NCBI GenBank assembly: GCA_019155205.2
Contig: JAHNZQ020000010.1
Coordinates: forward strand, 1,360,860 to 1,401,943
DNA: 41,084 nt
Source: Gracilaria vermiculophylla
Lineage: Eukaryota > Rhodophyta > Florideophyceae > Gracilariales > Gracilariaceae
Direction of reading: 5' to 3'
Shown here: in pieces, positions 7,879 through 15,568 of the stretch
Layout: the number at the start of each line of letters is the position of its first letter
Numbering within the stretch: position 1 is the first letter of the stretch
Translations under genes and position numbers: made by a program
Notes under the pieces: model-generated
Seen by the model: the letters and a program-made list of their open reading frames with translations, nothing else
Databases searched by the model: none
Told to the model about the DNA's origin: nothing

Positions 7879-8913
7879 ATGGGAGCGCGCACCACCCGTT
7901 ATGCCGCCGACTCCGCCGAAGCCGGTCGCAGCCGCGTTTGGTGCAGCGGCCTATGCATGACCGGTCCCGACTACCGCGGCACTTTTCTTACTCTCCTGCT
8001 TGTGCTCGCCATCTTTTCTGCAGAGGTTGCCGTCTCCTTCCCTTACCTTCTTTCCAATCATGCCGTCGTTGGGCTCCCACTGCTCATTCTACTTGCCGTG
8101 TCGTTCGCCATCACCGTGTGGTCCGCCTATCTTTGTTCCACAACCGATCCAGGAATCGTTCCGCGCTGCGCCACTCTTCCGCCCTCCATCGTCGCCTTCC
8201 CCAACGTCCGCGAAAGAAGCATCGAGTACCGCGGTCGCCGCGTCGTGCTACGTTTCTGCGACACCTGCCGCGTATGGCGCCCGCCCCGCACATCGCACTG
8301 TGCTACCTGCAACAATTGCGTTCGTCGCTTCGATCACCACTGCCCTTGGCTGGGCAACGACATCGGTCTTCGCAACTATCGCAGCTATTTTACTTTTGTC
8401 GTCTTTGCCACCATATCCGCAGCAGTTGCAATCACCACCTCTGTACTAACTGTTCACTGGACAACTGCGTTCTTTCGCATCAGCTTCCCGAGCGAATCGT
8501 ACGCCACATCAATACGCCGTTCCTTAGGGCACCGAGCTACTTGGGTTAACTTGATCATCATTCTATTATGCTTTTTGGCACTGTTGTTCACAGGAGGGTT
8601 GACAGGCTTTCATCTATATCTCATGTCCAATAACATTACCACCGCAGAGCGTTTCAAGAAACGTGCCAGAAATTCAGCGCACGTTCAAGACGACTACCGT
8701 GGCATCAAGTCCATCTTCTTTTTGCAATGTACGCGTCGACCCGCAAGCGCAGTCACAGAGGGCTTCTTGGGCCCTGCCTATCCGGAGGAAGATGAGTTTA
8801 TTCGACTAATTGACGCACAAGTGGAAGAGGAAAAGGCTGTCATGAACGTCCAAGTGCCGACGATACCCACAGCCCCACCGCGTGTCGTAACGATACCCGT
8901 CAATCGCATCTAA
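7879..8913 (+). CDS. DHHC-type protein S-palmitoyltransferase (Erf2/ZDHHC9-14-18-like)
   Basis: A 344-aa integral membrane enzyme that would transfer palmitate from palmitoyl-CoA to protein cysteines, likely in Golgi/ER or plasma membrane. It has four predicted membrane spans (about 35-57, 62-85, 170-190, 220-245). The DPG motif (TTDPGIVPR) follows span 2. The cysteine-rich domain reads CDTCRVWRPPRTSHCATCNN and continues to the catalytic DHHC at residues 152-155 (Cys155). The TTxE motif (ITTAE) follows span 4. The plant-type signatures GPDYR, FDHHCPWLGN, GLRNYRSYF and GGLTGFHLYLMS place it near plant PATs and Erf2. Oddly, the usual N-C-(V/I)-G after the active site is N-D-I-G (Asp161), replacing a zinc-ligand cysteine. 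The ATG at 7879 was chosen because it sits just before the first family-like sequence. The frame stays open far upstream across the SPOUT1 gene, but this is compositional. Confidence 0.92.
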   Translation: MGARTTRYAADSAEAGRSRVWCSGLCMTGPDYRGTFLTLLLVLAIFSAEVAVSFPYLLSNHAVVGLPLLILLAVSFAITVWSAYLCSTTDPGIVPRCATLPPSIVAFPNVRERSIEYRGRRVVLRFCDTCRVWRPPRTSHCATCNNCVRRFDHHCPWLGNDIGLRNYRSYFTFVVFATISAAVAITTSVLTVHWTTAFFRISFPSESYATSIRRSLGHRATWVNLIIILLCFLALLFTGGLTGFHLYLMSNNITTAERFKKRARNSAHVQDDYRGIKSIFFLQCTRRPASAVTEGFLGPAYPEEDEFIRLIDAQVEEEKAVMNVQVPTIPTAPPRVVTIPVNRI

Positions 8914-9413
8914 GGCGCGCCACAACGTTATTCTTGTAAATTTAACTACCGCCAACGAGTGCAGGCGCGGGGTTGTAAGCCTATTTCTTCGAAGGCACGC
9001 AACTTCAAGCTGTCCTCGGCCGGGACACCAAAATGTCACAAGATGTACCGCAATTGTCGATCCATTTCCACATTTCTGGTGTATGTGCTCTTTTGCAGGG
9101 CCATGGCACGTGCCTCAATCTACGCAGGTGGTCATCACAGACGTGTATCTTATGTTCATACGGGGGACTCGAGTATCCGGATCGATAGGGCTTTGTTTAG
9201 TGTTGAGAGCTCAGTAAAACTTCCATTTTCATTGACACCCTCTCGGTCACATGAAAGTTCTACAATTGAAAATGTGCCTTATAAACATCGTTAATCCTTT
9301 TCATTCCGACCTCAGATTATACGGAAGGCTGGACTAAAAAACAGACGAGCCGTAAAAAAGGCATACGTTCAGAATACACCGAATACGTTATCTATAAGCG
9401 TCCATCTGTTGGT
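8914..9413. other. 3'-3' intergenic spacer between DHHC and ThiD genes
   Basis: Five hundred bases separate the convergent stops, the longest convergent spacer in the window. A 111-codon frame at 8959-9294 on + shows no domain or composition resembling the surrounding genes. It presumably holds both 3' UTRs. Nothing else is seen. Confidence 0.5.
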
Positions 9414-10286
9414 TCATGTCTGTGCTTCTTCCTTGCTGAATTTCGGAATGAAATGCATGTGGTTGAGTGGTCCATTTCCATGTCCGACCTCGATTCCGTC
9501 AATAATGCATCGGAACACGTAGTGCTTCGCATCACGCACAGCATCTCGAAGGTTCTTTCCAAGGGCCAAAAAGGCGGTGATAGCAGCGGCAAGAGTGCAT
9601 CCCGTACCATGAGTGTTCTTAGTGTTTACTCGAGGTCCACTGAACACTTCAAAGTCTTGCCCATCGTAGAATATATCTGATGCCAAGTTCTTATCCTCTT
9701 TGTTCTGGGCACACTCGTCTCTCATGCCCGATTCAATAGCATGTCCGCCTTTGAGAAGAACACTGCGACATCCCATTTCTAATAGCCTTTCACAAGCGCG
9801 TCGTAGATCAGATGATGATTGAATCCTCATTCCGGTTAACTCCTCAGCCTCTTGCAAGTTCGGCGTGACAATCGTGGCTAATGGAAACAGCTCCTCGACC
9901 AATGCATCTTTCGTATCGGTGACCGCCAATGAATCGCCGCTAGTGGCTACGAGCACTGGATCAACCACGACGAAAGGAATATTGTATCGGCGAACTGCTT
10001 TTGCGACGCTCTTAATCACTCCAGGGCTGGGAAGCATGCCGGTCTTTAAGGCCACATTGCTTATGTCGGAAAGAACGCTTTCCAATTGTTGTTCAATGAA
10101 AGCCAAGGGTGGCACATGAATGCCTTGGACTGCTTTTGTATTCTGAGCCGTGAGTGCAGTTATAACGCTAGCTCCATACACCTTTAACGCCGTGAAAGTC
10201 TTTAAATCCGCCTGTATTCCAGCACCACCTCCAGAATCAGAACCAGCAACGGTTAGCACACAGGGAATTCGAAAACTAGACGCCAT
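9414..10286 (-). CDS. thiD: Hydroxymethylpyrimidine / phosphomethylpyrimidine kinase ThiD
   Basis: A 290-aa ribokinase-fold kinase of thiamine synthesis, converting HMP to HMP-P and HMP-PP. It begins with the hallmark VAGSDSGGGAGIQADLKTF and continues with GVS-like (GASVITALTAQNT), VDPVLVATSGDSL and VTPNLQEAEELTG. It ends with the anion-hole and catalytic motif THGTGCTLAAAITAFLALGK. The length is that of bacterial ThiD alone. It is not fused to a ThiE domain as in plant TH1, and has no TenA-like domain as in yeast Thi20. No organelle presequence is obvious, since the first ATG (10286) is only 10 residues before the conserved start. Whether it has a bacterial or plastid ancestry needs a tree. 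Confidence 0.95.
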   Translation of the reverse strand: MASSFRIPCVLTVAGSDSGGGAGIQADLKTFTALKVYGASVITALTAQNTKAVQGIHVPPLAFIEQQLESVLSDISNVALKTGMLPSPGVIKSVAKAVRRYNIPFVVVDPVLVATSGDSLAVTDTKDALVEELFPLATIVTPNLQEAEELTGMRIQSSSDLRRACERLLEMGCRSVLLKGGHAIESGMRDECAQNKEDKNLASDIFYDGQDFEVFSGPRVNTKNTHGTGCTLAAAITAFLALGKNLRDAVRDAKHYVFRCIIDGIEVGHGNGPLNHMHFIPKFSKEEAQT

Positions 10287-12104
10287 GTTTGGAAGTGTTT
10301 TCAGTCAAATACTTTGGTATTCCAATGCGAAGCATATAATAACCGGGGCGATGAAAGGTTGAACCAAAAGAAGTCATTAAAACAGCCGAGCTGCGTATTT
10401 CGCAGCTCTTGAGCCACTAAATTTAGAAACGTCTGAATACAAATACAGATGAATACAGGCCAGAGATTTCGGAGACACCCAGGATTCTAGTAAGTACTAA
10501 CCGTCTTGTAACATACTTGGTACAGAAGTATGGTATGGTACAGAAGTTGAAGACTCGAGATTATTTCCAACTTTTGAGGTGCTCGGAGTGAAATACGCAA
10601 CTCGATTGCATCGCGGCCAGCTTCTATTTCATCAAGTGTCTCAGAGAAATTCATAGTTACGAAAGAGTTTCCTGGGTCACATGAAGCCCCTCTTCCGCCA
10701 TGGACTGCAGAAGAAAGAAAGGTGGATGAGGCTGCGACTTACTTCACACCCGCCCTCAAACTTTTATTCAACCACGAGAAAAAACGTTCGTGGATGAGCT
10801 ATTTCACTTGAAACCGAAATTGTTCACATTGGCCCAACTTTACGCGGACTTCTTTTCATGCGCTGACATTGGTTTTACCTTAGAGCCATATTTACAATGG
10901 TTTAAGGAGTTGTGATCAGAGCATTGCGCTCCGCGAAGCCCGATGCGAAAGTCAGGGGAGCTGTTCATCTCTGCTACTGAAGAGAGGTGCCATGTCAGTC
11001 CCAATCCCAATATCCGTTCCGCTTTGCAAATTTGTTTGCTTGTCAAAGTCAGGACATCAATTTCTTCTTCTTTAAGCTTTTCATTTCTAAGATGAAGTAA
11101 AGGTTCTAGAGGGAACTTTCTCTTTGTAAAGAGGCCATTAATTTTTGTATGTTGTGTCCAATCAAACTACCGACGTCTTGTTCGACACGGGCGGCGGCCT
11201 TTTCCAGCAGCTCTCGTCTTGATGCCCTGGTGTGTGAGCATCTAAGCTCGACATGTTCAGCGGTCTTCTCTGCGTTCGTGGCACGTTTGCAGCGCAATAC
11301 CCATTTGTTTTTCATATACGTTGCAACGGGATGAAACGACCCGACATGTACAGTGAAAACCTGCGAGAGAGCGGCTTCGCCCTTTTGTGCATATCTTTCG
11401 CCATTGGATAAAGCCAACGCATCTTCAAAAACAGGCTTTGATTTTTACCAAACGGAAAAGACGTGCGTACATCCAGCATGTCGATTTATGTCTGCACCCG
11501 TTCCGTCATTAGGAAGAAATATCTAATTCGGAGTTCACTAATCGTCTATGTGTTCGTTTCGCTCTATTCCGCAAGACATTCTTCCGAGGAAATTCGACAA
11601 TTCTGTGAGGTTCTGAGCGTTTCCCAATTTACACTGATCATGAGCGGCCATGTTTTCTGATCATAGTGTATGTGGCTAACCAGGGTTTGGGCTCTTTTCA
11701 GGAACGGAGAAACATGTAGTAGAGGCAGAGCTGTTGTCTCTTTAAAACCACAAGTGACAGACTGCAATGCAGACGAAGAAAACGAAAAACGTGTGTGTGA
11801 ACTGCTTTCGCTATGAGTCAGTTTGGCAATGCTCCGTGGGAGTTATGATACTTTCCCTGTCTCGCGTTTTCTCTCTGAGGTGCTGAAATTCTAAATGCAA
11901 GCGCGGCGGAGATGCGCAGCTTAACCAACACACCATTATTTCTCACCAAGCGAACTCACCCAAATTGAATCCGAAGCAACTTCGATTTATTACTCCAACG
12001 ATTCATTGCTATCTCCTCTCTTTCTCTCACCCTCTGTAGTGAAGTCAGCGCCAATGTGCTGAAACAAGAGGGCTCGCGTTCACCACTCTTGAGAGTTTGT
12101 GGAT
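10287..12104. other. Long intergenic region, mostly without supportable genes
   Basis: 1.8 kb between the divergent starts of ThiD and the disordered protein. The only coding candidate is on the minus strand at 11106-11651 and is listed separately. The rest has short open frames without ATG or domains, pyrimidine-rich stretches around 12005-12035 that may be the promoter of the downstream gene, and no visible RNA gene. Confidence 0.5.
11106..11651 (-). CDS. Possible two-exon small hypothetical gene
   Basis: The minus strand keeps an open frame from about 11444 down to 11106. It has gene-like composition (about 110 residues, basic and helix-prone, ending RRELLEKAAARVEQD...QKLMASLQ) but no ATG near its 5' end. 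About 200 bp upstream on the same strand, an ATG at 11651 opens a 37-codon frame beginning MAAHDQCKLGNAQNLTEL. This suggests a first exon, an intron and a second exon, with a CTAAT-like branch site between. The exact junctions do not resolve cleanly, because the best acceptor is AAG rather than YAG. I do not recognise the protein. It could be noise; if real it would break the strand alternation. Confidence 0.3.
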
Positions 12105-13604
12105 ATGCAAACGGAGAAATCGTCCAATCCTGTTTCCAGTGAAACTATCGATCAGCGCTCCGCTGCTACTGGAGAATCAAATATATTCAACGAGTCTCCG
12201 TTTATCACTTCCATAGACAGCGAAGAAGACGAGGGTCGGGACAGTGTCAATAATAAGACATTCGAGGGATCGGAGAAGAATTCTACCACGGGAGAGATCG
12301 CTCTACCTCGCTATCCGTGTAACGAAAACAAAACGATTTGTGCTGAGGATCTGCACTCGGAGTTGAAGAATTATTGCGAAGGCCCAAGTATCTGTACAAC
12401 GAACCCCCCAAACGCCGGTTCCATGTCTAATCAAGAATCAGACGCAAACATTCGGAATCAATGCACGGAGGAGAACATTATCAGTATCATATCTTCAACC
12501 AAGGAATCAAAGGCCGCAAAACCAAAGACTGCAATGGACACAAAGGCGAACGCGATCAACGACAGCACTGAGACCGCAGGCCGAGAGATCCCCAGGAAGG
12601 CAAAATCACTCTCGTTTCTTCATGGGCCTTCCCCCACAGGCATTGGCACTGCAGATGTACCTTTCGGCACAACGAAAAAGCGCAACGACTCGTTTTCAAA
12701 AAAGGATCCATCCCCGAACCGCCCTCGAGGTCGTGAATCATCAAAAACTACGGAAAAGTCTAGGCGTAGTCAAACGCCGGCGGCCCCTGCCATAAGCATA
12801 TCAGACTACGGAAGTGACGATGAGATTGGCGACGATTTGATGGAAGCAATTTATGTGCGTTCTGAACTTCATGAAAAGAAGAGATCTTTGAAATCCTCGC
12901 AGAGAACCACGAAAGCACAAGAATCACGATCCATAACTAATCCTCGAGACCGAGGAGCAAAGATTGATGGTAATCCAACACAGAAGCTATCCTTGATTGC
13001 TCAAAGTCAGGCACAGAGGGGTTTCGCGAGAACCCGCGTCGCTTTCGACCTTCCGGAGACCTCAAGTACGAAAGACTCGACCCGTATGCCACCGTCTCAG
13101 TGCCACACGCCGTTTCCAAGAGACAGGATCGATCTCTTAGAGGGAGATTCAGACAGTGAAGACAGTGAAGGAGTTCCTTTGGAATGCCGCGCACCTGTCT
13201 CCCTTTGTGGAGGCTCTTCAAAGAACCTTGATAGCGTTCAGATGATTGATTCAGGTGGGGAGGAAAGTCTGGGACCAGCACGGCAGCCTTCTCCCTTTTG
13301 GATGCCTAGGAGGAAAGAGGAAAATATGGAAAGCTTAAATGTTCAACTGCCATATCCATCGAAAAAGGTGAATTTCACACTTAAACCGAGTGACGCAGAG
13401 TTACAGAACAATCCATCATTGCCGAGGACAAAATCGGAGTTATTCAACAACTTTGTTAGAATTGGAGGACCTAGAAATGTGTTGACGTTTGAGAGAACTA
13501 CTGAAACTCTGAATGTTCCTCCGGACCCGCCCACTGATACAAGGCCGAAGCTTGTGCCTGGTAGTTATTGCTGCACATGTGGGCAGAATGTTAGCCATCT
13601 TTGA
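12105..13604 (+). CDS. Hypothetical disordered Ser/acidic-rich protein with C-terminal CxxC
   Basis: A 499-aa protein from the first ATG (12105) that I do not recognise. Most of it looks intrinsically disordered, rich in Ser, Glu, Lys, Arg and Pro. It has acidic Ser clusters such as SIDSEEDEG, SDYGSDDEIGDDLMEA and LEGDSDSEDSEG that look like CK2 sites, and basic stretches such as PNRPRGRESS. The last 60 residues appear more ordered (FVRIGGPRNVLTFERT). The protein ends PGSYCCTCGQNVSHL, a single CxxCG zinc-knuckle half. A nuclear or chromatin role would suit the composition but is only inference. It runs tail to tail with the hydrolase gene, 72 bp apart. The long open frame with no introns argues that it is real. 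Confidence 0.75.
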   Translation: MQTEKSSNPVSSETIDQRSAATGESNIFNESPFITSIDSEEDEGRDSVNNKTFEGSEKNSTTGEIALPRYPCNENKTICAEDLHSELKNYCEGPSICTTNPPNAGSMSNQESDANIRNQCTEENIISIISSTKESKAAKPKTAMDTKANAINDSTETAGREIPRKAKSLSFLHGPSPTGIGTADVPFGTTKKRNDSFSKKDPSPNRPRGRESSKTTEKSRRSQTPAAPAISISDYGSDDEIGDDLMEAIYVRSELHEKKRSLKSSQRTTKAQESRSITNPRDRGAKIDGNPTQKLSLIAQSQAQRGFARTRVAFDLPETSSTKDSTRMPPSQCHTPFPRDRIDLLEGDSDSEDSEGVPLECRAPVSLCGGSSKNLDSVQMIDSGGEESLGPARQPSPFWMPRRKEENMESLNVQLPYPSKKVNFTLKPSDAELQNNPSLPRTKSELFNNFVRIGGPRNVLTFERTTETLNVPPDPPTDTRPKLVPGSYCCTCGQNVSHL

Positions 13605-13676
13605 AGTTTTGGATGCGCCTTTGGTGGCTTACGGGTTTAGAATTTACATCTGATTCCAATTGTATCTCATGTGTCA

Positions 13677-14762
13677 CTATGAATAACTCTTCGAGGAAAA
13701 AAATAAAGAAAGAACATCAATGAGAGTAATGACCTCTGGAATATCTGCAAATGTAAGAGGTTGTTGATCTCCATGATTAAGAAGGTGTGTTACTTTCGCT
13801 ATTGTGGAAACCTTTCCTGTCACGTCGATAGCTTGCTTAAGGATTGCGTTCTGCTCTGCAGGTACTACATCATCCCTTTTCGCATGAATCAATACTACGG
13901 ACTTGCATCTGAGACGATCCACATACTCTATTGGGGAGAGTCTGGTCAAAGTATCTTTATAATGCTCGTGGCAAACGTCCATTTTTTCTTTAAGAAAATC
14001 TATGTCGTCTCGGAGTCGATTGAAAATCTTGGCTTCGTCTTCGTTTCCTTCAATCAGTTTATCGAGTATATTCGATTTTCGCCCCAGATTTCGATAATGA
14101 TCATCATCGCAATAAGCTCGAAACATGGCCTGCAGCTTCTCGTTTGGAGGATACCAGAAATTTGAAAACATAGCATTGATTGCATATCTTGAGTCTTCTC
14201 TATCGCAACGTGTGACCATGTGGTGTTTAGAGCCGTGGAAATCAGCATGGGCTCCTACGCACAAGAATGAATCGGCAACTTGTGTGATTGTAGAAGCAAT
14301 GAGAGAGAGCCCAATAGGAACACAGGGGCCCACGCATGACACAGTACTCGAATGGCACAAGGACTTCTCTTTAGCTATAGCACGCATAATCCGAACAATA
14401 GGTTCGTATTCGAGCTTCATACTGGCAAGAGATGCTATGTGCGGAGCTACAACCAGATTATTCGCATTTGCAGAGGCAATAGCACGCGCCAAGTTGATAA
14501 TTCTTGGATCGCTGTTTCCGGAAGGGGCGTTTCCGTGAATGACAATTATGGTTCGAGTACGTGAACTCAGTGGGCGCGATGAATAAGTCCTTGTGTTAAA
14601 ATCTGCGACCCAATATGAAACTGAGTGAATCTTCGAAGGGGCTAATTTTGGAGCAGCTAACGTCAAGATAAACAAAGCAGCTTGAAGGCGGGATGACAAA
14701 AACGCCGGGAGGTAGTCCACGAAAGCATGAAGAATTAAAAAAAAGATGGATGAGAAGCCCAT
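13677..14762 (-). CDS. Alpha/beta-hydrolase-like protein with N-terminal membrane anchor
   Basis: A 361-aa protein beginning with a hydrophobic segment (about residues 4-40) that could be a signal anchor or peptide. After it comes an alpha/beta-hydrolase-like pattern. There is a strand with oxyanion-type TIIVIHGN (71-77), then a nucleophile-elbow position reading CVGPCVPIGLSL. Here Cys147 is where GxSxG would have Ser and Pro149 replaces the second Gly. A late strand with LIHAKRDDVVP (291-301) supplies candidate acids Asp297/Asp298. VTHLLNHGD (324-332) supplies the candidate His. Hydrolase folds of this arrangement act on esters, lactones or lipids. With Cys it may act like dienelactone hydrolase, or be catalytically dead. 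Substrate is unknown. The start at 14762 gives the anchor. The fold assignment is by motif spacing only. Confidence 0.65.
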   Translation of the reverse strand: MGFSSIFFLILHAFVDYLPAFLSSRLQAALFILTLAAPKLAPSKIHSVSYWVADFNTRTYSSRPLSSRTRTIIVIHGNAPSGNSDPRIINLARAIASANANNLVVAPHIASLASMKLEYEPIVRIMRAIAKEKSLCHSSTVSCVGPCVPIGLSLIASTITQVADSFLCVGAHADFHGSKHHMVTRCDREDSRYAINAMFSNFWYPPNEKLQAMFRAYCDDDHYRNLGRKSNILDKLIEGNEDEAKIFNRLRDDIDFLKEKMDVCHEHYKDTLTRLSPIEYVDRLRCKSVVLIHAKRDDVVPAEQNAILKQAIDVTGKVSTIAKVTHLLNHGDQQPLTFADIPEVITLIDVLSLFFSSKSYS

Positions 14763-15568
14763 GTTGGGTGCAGTGAAGGTTTAGAAAGTTTGTTTGCTGA
14801 TTCGCTATGTAACCTTCCACCAAAACTTGAATCCTGCACCAAGAAAATTTCGTTGATTAGGATAGGTGAAGATGATCGAGAATGCGCGTTGATAGGAAGG
14901 GGAAGACGACCAAAGCGAATGCTATGATGGCACAGACACTAATGACATTCGCATGTCCTATGGCTTCAGTGCAGGGCTGAAAGTATCTCAATCACGACGC
15001 AGGGAGGTAAGAGTTCCGCGGCAAAAGGGTGCATATGATGGCGATGTTAAGCACCGGTATCGACGGGTGCGATATCCAGGGCTCAGGTTCCGTACGGCCA
15101 TTTGAGAATTTCGTGAATCTGCCTGTTGCTATTTTGGATTTACTCAAAAACTGAGGAGCACCAGGGGCGCAGGGTTACCCGAGAGGTTTAGTTATTACTG
15201 CATTTCGATACTGAAATCAGCACATATTGTATGTATCGGCCGTACCAACGTCCACGCTGTTCGCATAGTGGGCAGCATCCGCAACGAAAGTAGTTGTTCC
15301 TCGTGCGTACCGAAGGTGTTGAATATAAATCACCCGTCTCGTTGAATGGGTAGGGGCAGATGCTGCAACAAGCCCGTCCGGATATAGCCCTTCGTCGTCA
15401 GGCTTTTGGTTTCTTTAACAGCCATATCTTAAAACGTTGTGATCATTTACATCCTCATGTAATCTTATTTCAAGTACAAACGTTTTCATACACGCAACGT
15501 CCTCATCCAACAAGCACGTGTACTTTGTTCCAAGGAAAAGAATTACTCGCGGTGTTTCTGCGAAGAAT
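14763..15568. promoter_or_regulatory. Divergent intergenic region with a TATA-like box
   Basis: An 806-bp spacer between divergent starts of the hydrolase-like gene and the 647-aa hypothetical gene. A TATAAAT element at 15324-15330 on + is a plausible TATA box for the rightward gene. An ATG at 15360 opens a frame that runs into the gene out of frame to 15668, so transcription probably starts downstream of it, or it is an overlapping upstream ORF. No other gene is seen. Confidence 0.4.
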
